DNA from: Sphaerotilus mobilis | Lineage (GTDB): Bacteria; Pseudomonadota; Gammaproteobacteria; Burkholderiales; Burkholderiaceae_C | Direction: 5' to 3' | Assembly (NCBI RefSeq): GCF_004216565.1 | Contig: NZ_SGWV01000012.1 | Location: forward strand, 62,001-126,000 | DNA length: 64,000 bases | Part shown: positions 37,346 to 45,425 of the stretch, piece by piece | Layout of the letters: every line of letters begins with the position of its first letter | How positions within the stretch are numbered: the first letter of the stretch is position 1 | Program-made: the position numbers and the translations under genes | The notes under the pieces: model-generated | The model's database searches: none | Told to the model about the DNA's origin: nothing | What the model saw: only the letters and a program-made list of their open reading frames with translations

Positions 37346-38289
37346 ACGTCTCACCGCCCGCCATGAAGCTCGACGCCCGCATCTACGTCACCGGCCACCG
37401 CGGCATGGTGGGCAGCGCCATCGTGCGCCGTCTCCAGGCGCTGGGCTACACCAACATCCTGACCCGCACACATGCCGAGCTCGACCTGATCGACCAGCAG
37501 GCGGTGCATGCCTTCCTGGCCGAGCAGCGGCCCGACTACATCTTCATCGCGGCCGCCAAGGTCGGGGGCATCCAGGCCAACAACCTGTACCGGGCCGACT
37601 TCCTCTACCAGAACCTGCTGATCGAGGCCAACCTGATCCACGGCGCGCACCTCGCCGGCGTGCAGCGGCTGATGTTCCTGGGCAGCAGCTGCATCTACCC
37701 GCGCGACTGCCCGCAGCCGATCCGCGAGGACTACCTGCTGACCGGCCCGCTCGAACCCACCAACGAGCCCTACGCGATCGCCAAGATCGCCGGCATCAAG
37801 CTGGCCGAGAGCTACAACCGCCAGCACGGTCGCCAGTACATCTCGGCCATGCCGACCAATCTCTACGGTCCCAACGACAACTACGACCTCGCCAACAGCC
37901 ACGTCCTGCCCGCGCTGCTGCGCAAGGCGCATGAGGCCAGGCTGCGCGGCGATGCCGAATACGTCGTCTGGGGCACCGGCACGCCGATGCGTGAATTCCT
38001 CTATGTCGACGACCTGGCCGATGCCTGCGTCCACCTGATGCAGCAGGGCTACGACGGCCCGCTGGTCAACATCGGTACCGGCACCGACGTCACCATCCGC
38101 GAGCTGGCCGAGACCGTCATGGAGATCGTCGGCTTCCAGGGCCGCATCGTCTTCGACACCAGCAAGCCCGACGGCACCCCCCGCAAGCTGCTCGACGTCA
38201 GCCGCCTCGCCGACCTCGGCTGGCGCGCCAGGACCTCGTTGCGCGACGGCATCCGGATGGCCTATGAGGCCGCGCCGTTTCATACTTGA
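37342..38289 (+). CDS. fcl: GDP-L-fucose synthase
   Basis: A 315-residue epimerase-reductase converting GDP-4-keto-6-deoxymannose to GDP-L-fucose. NADP-binding [16 protein letters not shown] is near 15-30, [14 protein letters not shown] near 64-77, [16 protein letters not shown] near 112-127, and Tyr-x3-Lys in [10 protein letters not shown] near 142-151. The ATG overlaps the manC stop (ATGA). Its partner gmd is separated from it by the toxin-antitoxin pair, although these two genes are usually adjacent. Confidence 0.96.
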   Translation: MNVSPPAMKLDARIYVTGHRGMVGSAIVRRLQALGYTNILTRTHAELDLIDQQAVHAFLAEQRPDYIFIAAAKVGGIQANNLYRADFLYQNLLIEANLIHGAHLAGVQRLMFLGSSCIYPRDCPQPIREDYLLTGPLEPTNEPYAIAKIAGIKLAESYNRQHGRQYISAMPTNLYGPNDNYDLANSHVLPALLRKAHEARLRGDAEYVVWGTGTPMREFLYVDDLADACVHLMQQGYDGPLVNIGTGTDVTIRELAETVMEIVGFQGRIVFDTSKPDGTPRKLLDVSRLADLGWRARTSLRDGIRMAYEAAPFHT

Positions 38290-38317
38290 ACCACCGTCCA
38301 CCCTTCTGCGAGTTGAC

Positions 38318-38554
38318 ATGCAAGCACTCCGCCTGATCGTCAATCCGGTCGATCGCCGCTTGGTCATCGATCTGCCGGACATGCTGGCGTCGGGCGCGTG
38401 CGAAGTCATCATCCTTCCGGTCGACCCGCGCAGTGATGTGACGCCTGAACGTTTGGCGACCCGCCGACCCTCAGCCAAGCTGATCGAGACGCGCATGAAG
38501 GATGACCTGACCGCATCGGTCGCTGCTGACGACGAGTGGGATGCGTTGAAGTGA
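38318..38554 (+). CDS. Antitoxin of a VapBC-type module
   Basis: A 78-residue small protein with a short beta-rich N-terminus (QALRLIVNPVDRRLVIDLP) and a charged C-terminal part (SAKLIETRMKDDL...DDEWDALK), as in toxin-antitoxin antitoxins whose tail wraps the toxin. No clear helix-turn-helix motif is evident. Its last codons overlap the toxin start (GTGA), a standard toxin-antitoxin layout. The start ATG 38318 was preferred to an upstream frame that runs into fcl. Assignment rests mainly on size and on the adjacent PIN toxin. Confidence 0.75.
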   Translation: MQALRLIVNPVDRRLVIDLPDMLASGACEVIILPVDPRSDVTPERLATRRPSAKLIETRMKDDLTASVAADDEWDALK

Positions 38555-38946
38555 TCTTGCTGGACACGCACGTGTGGGTGCGGTGGCTCGCGCCCTGGGA
38601 GCATCCGTTGCCTGTTGCATTGACCGATGTGATCGCATCTGACCCAGATGCTTGCGTCAGCGCGATCTCTCACTGGGAAGTCGCCTACCTTCACAAGCGC
38701 GGCCGCTTGATACTTGGCATCGACCTCTCGGAGTGGCTGCACGAGGCCACGGCTGGTTCGGGTATCCGGACCGTGGATGTCACCCCTTCGATTGCTGCCC
38801 GATCCGCGTCCCTCGCCGACGTTCATCGCGACCCAGCTGACCGTTTCATCATCGCGACCGCCCTGGATCACGGCTGCCAACTGCTCAGCCTTGACCAATC
38901 CTTTCCCCTGTACCCCGAACTGGACGGCCGACTGATCGCGGCCTGA
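38551..38946 (+). CDS. vapC: PIN-domain toxin, VapC family
   Basis: A 131-residue PIN-domain ribonuclease. The acidic residues that hold the metal are visible: Asp in [11 protein letters not shown] at residues 2-12, Glu in ISHWEVAYL near 33-41, and the Asp residues of [13 protein letters not shown] near 93-105, with [10 protein letters not shown] near 114. VapC toxins cleave tRNA or rRNA when the antitoxin is lost. GTG 38551 overlaps the antitoxin stop. It ends 7 bases before gmd, so the module probably shares the sugar operon's transcript. Confidence 0.88.
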   Translation: MILLDTHVWVRWLAPWEHPLPVALTDVIASDPDACVSAISHWEVAYLHKRGRLILGIDLSEWLHEATAGSGIRTVDVTPSIAARSASLADVHRDPADRFIIATALDHGCQLLSLDQSFPLYPELDGRLIAA

Positions 38947-38953
38947 ACGAACC

Positions 38954-40075
38954 ATGACCCAACCCAAAGTTGCCCTCATCACCGGCGTCACCGGTCAGGA
39001 CGGTGCCTACCTCGCCGAGTTCCTGCTCAAGAAGGGCTACGTGGTGCACGGCATCAAGCGCCGCTCCAGCCTGTTCAACACCGACCGCATCGACCATCTC
39101 TACCAGGACCCGCATGTCGAGCAGCGCAACTTCGTGCTGCACTACGGTGACCTGACCGACTCGACCAGTCTGGTGCGCATCGTCCAGCAGGTGCAGCCCG
39201 ACGAGATCTACAACCTCGCGGCGCAGTCGCATGTGGCGGTCTCGTTCGAGGAGCCGGAATACACCGCCAACGCCGACGGCATCGGCGCGCTGCGGCTGCT
39301 TGAAGCCATCCGGATCTGCGGGCTCGAGAAGAAGACCCGCTTCTACCAAGCCAGCACCAGCGAGCTCTACGGTCTGGTGCAGGAGATCCCGCAGAAGGAG
39401 ACCACGCCCTTCTACCCGCGCAGCCCGTATGCCGTGGCCAAGATGTATGCCTACTGGATCACGGTCAACTACCGCGAGGCCTACGGCATCTACGCCTGCA
39501 ACGGCATCTTGTTCAACCACGAGAGCCCCATCCGCGGTGAGACCTTCGTGACGCGCAAGATCACGCGGGCCGTGGCGCGCATCGCGCTGGGTCTGCAGGA
39601 CTGCCTCTACCTGGGCAACATGAGCGCACTGCGCGACTGGGGCCATGCGCGCGACTACGTCGAGATGCAGTGGCTGATGCTGCAGCAGCAGCAGGCCGAG
39701 GACTTCGTCATCGCCACCGGCGTGCAGTTCAGCGTGCGCCAGTTCGTCAGCCGCGCGGCGGCCGAGCTGGGCATCGAGGTGGCGTTCGAGGGCGAGGGCG
39801 AGAACGAGTTCGGCTACGTCAAGGCCGTGACGGGCAACAAGGCCAAGGTCAAGGTCGGCGACGTGATCGTCAAGGTCGACCCGCGCTACTACCGCCCGAC
39901 CGAGGTCGAGACGCTGCTGGGCGACCCGACCAAGGCCCGCACCAAGCTGGGCTGGACGCCGCAGACGACGTTCGAGCAGCTGGTCAAGGAAATGATCGAG
40001 AGCGACTACACCGCCGCTCGCAAGGACAGCCTGGTCAAGATGGCGGGGTTCCAGGCGTTTGATCACCACGAGTGA
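38954..40075 (+). CDS. gmd: GDP-mannose 4,6-dehydratase
   Basis: A 373-residue dehydratase, first step from GDP-mannose to GDP-L-fucose (or GDP-rhamnose). [18 protein letters not shown] is at residues 8-25, [19 protein letters not shown] near 33-51, [10 protein letters not shown] near 130, and Tyr-x3-Lys in [10 protein letters not shown] near 157-166. [19 protein letters not shown] near 285-303 is a variation on the usual Gmd nucleotide-contact region. It follows the vapC gene by 7 bases and is the last gene of the run; a hairpin follows. Confidence 0.96.
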   Translation: MTQPKVALITGVTGQDGAYLAEFLLKKGYVVHGIKRRSSLFNTDRIDHLYQDPHVEQRNFVLHYGDLTDSTSLVRIVQQVQPDEIYNLAAQSHVAVSFEEPEYTANADGIGALRLLEAIRICGLEKKTRFYQASTSELYGLVQEIPQKETTPFYPRSPYAVAKMYAYWITVNYREAYGIYACNGILFNHESPIRGETFVTRKITRAVARIALGLQDCLYLGNMSALRDWGHARDYVEMQWLMLQQQQAEDFVIATGVQFSVRQFVSRAAAELGIEVAFEGEGENEFGYVKAVTGNKAKVKVGDVIVKVDPRYYRPTEVETLLGDPTKARTKLGWTPQTTFEQLVKEMIESDYTAARKDSLVKMAGFQAFDHHE

Positions 40076-40083
40076 GGGCCGGC

Positions 40084-40114
40084 GTGACGCCTGGCGCGTC
40101 ACCTGTCACTTTTG
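40084..40114 (+). terminator. Probable terminator after gmd
   Basis: Inverted repeat GTGACGC / GCGTCAC with a 5-base loop, 9 bases after the gmd stop, followed within ten bases by a short T4. This would end the rfb-manC-gmd transcript. Confidence 0.5.
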
Positions 40115-40187
40115 ATCTTCGCTCGGCCCGGCATGGCGTCATGAGCGTTGGCCACCGATGCGGTTTGGTGGCTGACGGCACCAGCCC

Positions 40188-40212
40188 GTCGGACACGGGG
40201 TGTCCGACCTAC
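40188..40212 (-). repeat. REP element 1
   Basis: Read on the minus strand: GTAG head, then GTCGGACAC and GTGTCCGAC around a short CCC spacer, a perfect 9-bp stem. Confidence 0.8.
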
Positions 40213-40292
40213 CGGGGAATGGACATAGGGTCTCAATCGCAGCACCGACCGGGGGATGGACGACGGGATCGTCCTATCCGCGCCGGCTTTCG

Positions 40293-40317
40293 GTAGGTCG
40301 GACACCCTGTGTCCGAC
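40293..40317 (+). repeat. REP element 2
   Basis: GTAG head at 40293, then GTCGGACAC-CCT-GTGTCCGAC. Mirror image of REP 1, so the pair forms a BIME-like inverted unit. Confidence 0.8.
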
Positions 40318-40431
40318 GGGCTGGTGCCGATGGGCAACTTCCCTGAAACCAGGTTCAACGCGCCGTGCGGCCCGGCATGGCGTCATGAGCGTTGGCCACC
40401 GATGAGGTTTGGTGGCTAACGGCATCAGCCC

Positions 40432-40456
40432 GTCGGACACGGGGTGTCCGACCTAC
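40432..40456 (-). repeat. REP element 3
   Basis: Copy of REP 1 exactly 244 bases downstream, same sequence. Confidence 0.8.
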
Positions 40457-40536
40457 CGGGAAATGGACACAGGGTCTCAATCGCAGCACCGACCGGGGGA
40501 TGGACGACGGGATCGTCCTATCTGCGCCGGCTTTCG

Positions 40537-40561
40537 GTAGGTCGGACACCCTGTGTCCGAC
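40537..40561 (+). repeat. REP element 4
   Basis: Copy of REP 2 exactly 244 bases downstream, same sequence. Confidence 0.8.
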
Positions 40562-40675
40562 GGGCTGGTGCCGATGGGCAACTTCCCTGAAACCATGTTT
40601 AACGCGCCGGGCGGTCCGGCATGGCGTCATGAGCGTTGGCCACCGCTGTGGTTTGGTGGCTGACGGCATCAGCCC

Positions 40676-40700
40676 GTCGGACACGGGGTGTCCGACCTAC
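40676..40700 (-). repeat. REP element 5
   Basis: Third copy of the minus-oriented REP. Its plus-oriented partner is missing; instead degenerate palindromes (GGACAAGGGGTGTCTGACC, GGACACGAGGTGTCCGA) follow to about 40795. Confidence 0.75.
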
Positions 40701-40930
40701 CGGGGAATGGACGCGGGGTCTCAATCGCAGCACCTACCGGGGAATGGACAAGGGGTGTCTGACCGATCTGGGAATGGACACGAGGTGTCCGATCGACCGG
40801 TGACCTCACACGCTGGCGTGCGTGGCATCTGGACGCCACGCATCCTTTTTTGACCGGACGACAGGGTTCGGCAAGCTGGGCGGATGGGTGTGGCGCGGAC
40901 AATCCGGGCCGCTTGAGATTTTTGGTTGCC

Positions 40931-42271
40931 ATGCTCCCCGCCCCTCTCACCCACGCCCGTGACCTGCTCGACGATCCCCGTCTGAGCGGGCCTGCCGATG
41001 TCGCCTTGCGCGGCCTGCGGCGGTATGCGGCGGTGGCCGTGCTGGCGCTGGTGGGCGCCGTGGGCTTGTGGAGCGTTGCCGCGCCGCTGTCCGGTGCGGT
41101 TGTGGCCGCCGGGGTGGTGCGCACCGAGCACAACCGCAAGGTCATCCAGCACCAGGAAGGTGGACTGGTCCAGCGCGTGCTCGTGCGCGACGGCCAACAG
41201 GTGCAGGCCGGCGAGCTGCTGGCGGTCGTTGCCGACGTGCGCAGCGATGCAGGCTTGGACCTGCTGCGTGACCAGCAGGCCGCCGAGCGCCTGCGCCGCG
41301 CGCGGCTGGAGGCCGAGTCCGAGGGCCAGGCCAGCTTCAGCGTGCCGGCCGACCTGCAGGGCTTGCCCGGCATGGCCGACCTCGCCAGCCGCGAGCGCAA
41401 GGTCTTTGCCAGCCGGCAGGCGACGCTGGCCGAGCAGCTCGCCGCGCTGGACCGCCAGGCGATCCAGGCGGCCCGCCAGGCCGAGGCGCTGCAGGCCCAG
41501 ATCGACGGCACCCAGCAGGCCCTCAAGCTCGCCAGCGAGGAGCTGGCGCTCAACCAGCAGCTGGTCGAACAGGGCTATGTCCAGCGCACCCGCGTGATCG
41601 CGCTGCAGCGTGTCGTCGCCGAATACGAATCCCGGCTGGGCGAACAGCGTGGCGCGCTGGCCCAGTCCCGCCAGGCCGGCGAGGACCTGCAGCTGCGCGC
41701 CGCCCAGGCCCGCAACGCCCACCGCCAGCAGGCCGTCGACGAGCTCAAGGACAGCGCCCTGCGCCTGCGCGAGGTCGACGAGCGCCTGCGCCCGTCCGCC
41801 GACCTCGCCGAGCGCCAGAACCTGCGCGCGCCGGTCGCCGGCACCGTCATGGGGCTGCGGATCAGCGGTGCCGGCACCGCCGTCGGGCCGCGCGAGCCGC
41901 TGATGGAACTGGTGCCGGCCGACGAGCGCCTGATCGTCGAGGCCCGCATCCGTCCCGAGGACATCGACCACGTGCGGGTCGACGGCGCCGCAGAGCTGCG
42001 CCTATCGGCCTATGACCCGCGTCTGGCGCCACGCCTGCCCGCGCGGGTCACCTTCGTCTCACCCGACCGCCAGAGCGAGCCGCAGACCGGCGCGGCCTGG
42101 TACACCGTGCACCTGCAGGTCGACGAGGCCGCGCTGCGCGCCGTGCCCGGCGTGTCGCTGCAGACCGGCATGCCCGCCGAGGTCTACCTGAGCACCGCGC
42201 CACGCAGCCTGCTGGCCTACCTGCTCGAACCGATCGACGTGTTCCGCCAGAGGGCCCTGCGCGAGCCGTGA
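40931..42271 (+). CDS. Type I secretion membrane fusion protein (HlyD/PrsE family)
   Basis: A 446-residue periplasmic adaptor. An N-terminal cytoplasmic segment (1-35) and one transmembrane helix (about 38-58, AVAVLALVGAVGLWSVAAPL) lead to the biotinyl-lipoyl-like half RKVIQHQEGGLVQRVLVRDGQ, in pieces near 72-92. A long Gln/Ala/Glu-rich coiled coil spans about 110-295. It returns with NLRAPVAGTVMGLRI near 297-311 and ends in a beta-barrel region. This matches PrsE/HlyD proteins that join an ABC exporter to a TolC-type channel. No TolC gene is in the window. The stop overlaps the next gene (GTGA). Confidence 0.93.
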   Translation: MLPAPLTHARDLLDDPRLSGPADVALRGLRRYAAVAVLALVGAVGLWSVAAPLSGAVVAAGVVRTEHNRKVIQHQEGGLVQRVLVRDGQQVQAGELLAVVADVRSDAGLDLLRDQQAAERLRRARLEAESEGQASFSVPADLQGLPGMADLASRERKVFASRQATLAEQLAALDRQAIQAARQAEALQAQIDGTQQALKLASEELALNQQLVEQGYVQRTRVIALQRVVAEYESRLGEQRGALAQSRQAGEDLQLRAAQARNAHRQQAVDELKDSALRLREVDERLRPSADLAERQNLRAPVAGTVMGLRISGAGTAVGPREPLMELVPADERLIVEARIRPEDIDHVRVDGAAELRLSAYDPRLAPRLPARVTFVSPDRQSEPQTGAAWYTVHLQVDEAALRAVPGVSLQTGMPAEVYLSTAPRSLLAYLLEPIDVFRQRALREP

Positions 42272-43503
42272 ACATCCTGCTGATCCACCAGAACTTCCCC
42301 GGCCAGTTCCGCCATCTGGCCCAGCACCTGGTGCGCCAGGGCGGCCACCAGATCCTCGCGATCGGGCAGCGCGACGCCCCGCCGATCGCCGGCGTGCGCT
42401 ACCTGCGCTACCAGCCCAAACGCACGCCGCGGCCCGGCACCCATCCCTACCTGATCGGCATGGAACAGGCCGTGCTGGCCGGCCAGGCCGTGCTGGAACT
42501 GATGCTGCAACTGCGCCAGCAGGGCTGGCGGCCCGACGTCATCGTCAGCCACCCGGCCTGGGGCGAGACCCTCTATGCCAAGGACGCGTGGCCCGACGTG
42601 CCGCTGGTGCATTTCGCCGAGTTCTACTACCACGCCGAAGGGGCCGATGTCGGCTTCGATCCGGCCGAGCCGCTGACGATGGACGTGCGCGCCCGGCTGC
42701 GCACCCGCAACGCGCTGCACCTGCTCAACCTCGAAGCCGCCGATGCGGTCGTCTCGCCGACCCACTGGCAGAAGTCCGTCCACCCGCTGGCCTACCAGCC
42801 GCGCATCGAGGTCATCCACGAAGGCGTCGACACCGACGCCGCGCGGCCCGATCCGCAGGCCGTCTTCACCCTGCCCGACGGCCGTGAGCTGCGGCCTGGC
42901 GACCCGGTCATCACCTACGTCTCGCGCAACCTCGAGCCCTACCGCGGCTTCCCGCAGTTCCTGCGCGCGCTCGAAAAGATCCAGGCCGTGCGCCCCGATG
43001 TGCAGGCGCTGGTGATCGGCGCGGACGGCGTCAGCTACGGCCAGCCGCCCAAGGACGCGCCGAACTGGCGCACCCAGCTCTGCGGCCAGCTCCGGCTGGA
43101 CCCGGCGCGCACCCACTTCCTCGGCCAGATCCCGCATGCCCGCTACCTGCAGGCGCTGCAGGTGTCCGCCGTGCACGCCTACCTCACGGTGCCCTTCGTG
43201 CTGTCGTGGTCGATGCTGGAGGCGATGGCCTGCGGCTGTCTGGTCGTCGCCTCCGACACCGCCCCGGTGCGCGAGGTCATCGCCCCCGGCCGCGACGGCC
43301 TGCTGTTCGACTTCCACGACGTCGACGCCCAGGTCGCGCTGCTGCTGGACGCGCTCGACCGCCCCGAACACCACCGGCCCCTGCGCGCCGCCGCGACGGA
43401 ACATGTCCGGCAGGCCTATTCGATCGCCCAGGGCAATGTGCAATGGCAGGCGCTGCTGCAGCGCCTGACCCACGACCACCGCTATCAGAACCGGCCCCGA
43501 TGA
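42268..43503 (+). CDS. Family 4 glycosyltransferase inside the type I secretion operon
   Basis: A 411-residue GT-B glycosyltransferase. The N-terminal domain (ILLIHQNFPGQFRHLAQHL) is of the type in the Glyco_trans_4_3 family. The C-terminal nucleotide-sugar domain has TYVSRNLEPYRGFPQFLRAL near 214-233, LGQIPHARYLQALQVSAVHAYLT in pieces near 283-305, and SMLEAMACGCLVVASDTAPVREV, in pieces near 313-335, with the expected Glu. No signal peptide is seen, so it acts in the cytoplasm. It overlaps the fusion-protein gene upstream (GTGA) and the ABC gene downstream (ATGA), so it is translated with them. This position suggests it modifies the secreted RTX protein or a linked glycan; that is inference. 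Confidence 0.9.
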   Translation: MNILLIHQNFPGQFRHLAQHLVRQGGHQILAIGQRDAPPIAGVRYLRYQPKRTPRPGTHPYLIGMEQAVLAGQAVLELMLQLRQQGWRPDVIVSHPAWGETLYAKDAWPDVPLVHFAEFYYHAEGADVGFDPAEPLTMDVRARLRTRNALHLLNLEAADAVVSPTHWQKSVHPLAYQPRIEVIHEGVDTDAARPDPQAVFTLPDGRELRPGDPVITYVSRNLEPYRGFPQFLRALEKIQAVRPDVQALVIGADGVSYGQPPKDAPNWRTQLCGQLRLDPARTHFLGQIPHARYLQALQVSAVHAYLTVPFVLSWSMLEAMACGCLVVASDTAPVREVIAPGRDGLLFDFHDVDAQVALLLDALDRPEHHRPLRAAATEHVRQAYSIAQGNVQWQALLQRLTHDHRYQNRPR

Positions 43504-45191
43504 CCTGGCTTTTCGCTCCGGCCTTGCGCCGCTTCATCGTGCTGGCCGCTGCGGCCAGCCTGCTGCTCAACGTGCTGGCGCTGGCGCCGTCGCTGTTCAT
43601 GCTGCAGGTCTTTGACCGTGTTTTCGCCAGCGGCAGCGTCGAGACGCTGACCATGCTGACCCTGCTGGTCGTGACCTGCCTGATCGCCATGGGCGCGATG
43701 GACCTGCTGCGCGCCCGCGCCCTCGGCTGGGCCGCCAGCGTGCTCGACACCCGGCTCGGCCCCAGCGTGCTCGATCACCTGCTGCAGGCCAGCGCCCGAG
43801 GGCAGGGCGGCGACGCCGTCCACGGCCTGCGCGATGTCGCGCTGCTGCGCGGCTTCCTCGGTGGTGGCGGCGTGCTGGCGCTGTTCGATGCACCGTGGTT
43901 GCCGCTCTACCTGCTGGTCATCACCGCCTTCGACCCGTGGCTCGGCCTGACCGCCGGGCTCGGTGCGCTGACCCTGTTCGGCCTGATCTGGCTCACCGAA
44001 CGAGCCACCCGCAGCGGCATCGAGGCATCGACCCGACAGGCCCGGCAGGCCTCGCGCGTGATCGACTCGGCGCTGCGCAACGCCGAGGTCATCCTCGGCA
44101 TGGGCATGGGCCGCGCCACCGTCGCGCGCTGGTCGGCCGTCAACGACGAGGTGCTCGAACGCCAGATGGCGCTGACCCGCGTGCAGTCGCTGCTGCAGGC
44201 CTGTGTGCGGGCGCTGCGCCAGGGGCTGCAGGTCGCGATGCTGGTGGTTGGCGCGTGGCTGGTGGTGCGCCAGCACGCCTCGCCCGGCATCATGGTTGCG
44301 GCCAGCATCCTGCTGGGCAAGGCGCTGTCGCCGATCGAACAACTGTCGGGCAGCTGGCGCAGCCTGATCGAGGCCCGCGCCGCGTGGCAACGCCTGCAAG
44401 GGCTCGACATCACCGAGCGCGAGACCGCCCTGGAACTGCCTGCCCCGCGTGGTCAGATCGACCTCGAACGTGTCGTCTACGCCTTCCCCGGCCAGCGCCA
44501 GGCCGTCATTAAGGGCGTCAGCCTGAGCCTCGCGCCCGGCCAGTGCCTGGGCATCATCGGCCCGAGCGGATCGGGCAAGACCACGCTGCTGCGCCTGCTG
44601 CTGGGCATCTGGCAGCCGCAGAGTGGCACGGTGCGGCTTGACGGCGCCGACATCGGCCGCATCGGCGCGGCCGCCCAGGCCCGCCACATCGGCTACCTGC
44701 CGCAGGACGTCGAACTGTTCGCCGGCAGCGTGGCCGACAACATCGCCCGCATGGGCCCGGTCGACGCCGCTGCGGTCGTCGCGGCCGCCCAGGCTGCGGG
44801 GGTTCACGAGCTGATCCTGCGACTGCCCCAGGGCTACGAGACCCCCATCGGCGAGGCCGGCGCCGCCTTGTCCGGCGGCCAGCGCCAGCGCATCGCGCTG
44901 GCCCGCGCACTGCATGGTCAGCCCTGCCTGCTGGTGCTCGACGAGCCCAACTCCAACCTCGATGCCGAGGGCGAATCCGCCCTGCAGCAGGCCCTGGCCC
45001 AGGCCAAGGCGCGTGGCATCACCGTCGTGCTGGTCGGCCATCGGCCGTCGATGATGCGCAGCGTCGACCAGCTTGCCGTGCTGCGTGACGGCACCCTCGA
45101 CGCCTTCGGCCCGCGTGACGCGGTGCTGGCGCGTCTGCAAGCGCCGCAGGGTGCCGTGCCCGCTGTGTCCGCTGTGTCCGCCGTTCGCTGA
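43500..45191 (+). CDS. Type I secretion ABC exporter (PrsD/HlyB class)
   Basis: A 563-residue half-size ABC transporter. Six transmembrane segments lie in about residues 10-290, with the exporter-type PSLFMLQVFDRVFASGS near 30-46. The ATPase has Walker A GPSGSGKTTLL near 355-365, the Q loop LPQDVELFAGS near 400-410, signature LSGGQRQRIALARAL near 458-472 and Walker B LLVLDEPNSNLD near 479-490. There is no N-terminal C39 peptidase, so the substrate should carry an uncleaved C-terminal signal, which matches the RTX protein encoded next. ATG 43500 overlaps the glycosyltransferase stop. Confidence 0.95.
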   Translation: MTWLFAPALRRFIVLAAAASLLLNVLALAPSLFMLQVFDRVFASGSVETLTMLTLLVVTCLIAMGAMDLLRARALGWAASVLDTRLGPSVLDHLLQASARGQGGDAVHGLRDVALLRGFLGGGGVLALFDAPWLPLYLLVITAFDPWLGLTAGLGALTLFGLIWLTERATRSGIEASTRQARQASRVIDSALRNAEVILGMGMGRATVARWSAVNDEVLERQMALTRVQSLLQACVRALRQGLQVAMLVVGAWLVVRQHASPGIMVAASILLGKALSPIEQLSGSWRSLIEARAAWQRLQGLDITERETALELPAPRGQIDLERVVYAFPGQRQAVIKGVSLSLAPGQCLGIIGPSGSGKTTLLRLLLGIWQPQSGTVRLDGADIGRIGAAAQARHIGYLPQDVELFAGSVADNIARMGPVDAAAVVAAAQAAGVHELILRLPQGYETPIGEAGAALSGGQRQRIALARALHGQPCLLVLDEPNSNLDAEGESALQQALAQAKARGITVVLVGHRPSMMRSVDQLAVLRDGTLDAFGPRDAVLARLQAPQGAVPAVSAVSAVR

Positions 45192-45425
45192 AGTTCCGGC
45201 CACAACGGTCGATAACGCTGAGCTGGCTCACGGCCTGAGCGATCGCTTAACGCGCGGCGAACGCGCGCCAAGCCACAAAGCATTACCGCTTTCACGACTG
45301 GCTTGCCATGAACGCCCGGGCGCGGGATTGCCGCACCCCCTGCTGCTGCGGTTTCATCCATCCCAACGTCAACACCGGGCGGCTGCGGCGCGGCCGTCTC
45401 ACTTTCAAATCTGGGGAATTTTCTC

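Larger units (their letters stand above)
40124..40745. repeat. Tandem 244-bp repeats made of paired REP elements
   Basis: Three direct copies begin at 40124, 40368 and 40612, an exact 244-base spacing. The first two are nearly identical over their full length; the third diverges after about 40745 into degenerate half-palindromes to about 40800. Each full copy holds one REP palindrome in minus orientation and one in plus orientation. It also has an extra stem GCCACC / GGTGGC near its start and about 80 bases of unique filler. There is no convincing gene. The reading frames across it follow the repeats and stop. Confidence 0.9.

Noticed and set aside
40124-40745. CRISPR array
   Set aside because: The repeats are palindromic and 244 bases apart, and the intervening sequence is also repeated; CRISPR spacers would be short and unique.
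40099-40853. Small frames within the REP region, on both strands
   Set aside because: They repeat with the 244-base unit, start and stop inside palindromes and have Arg/Pro-rich composition without any domain.
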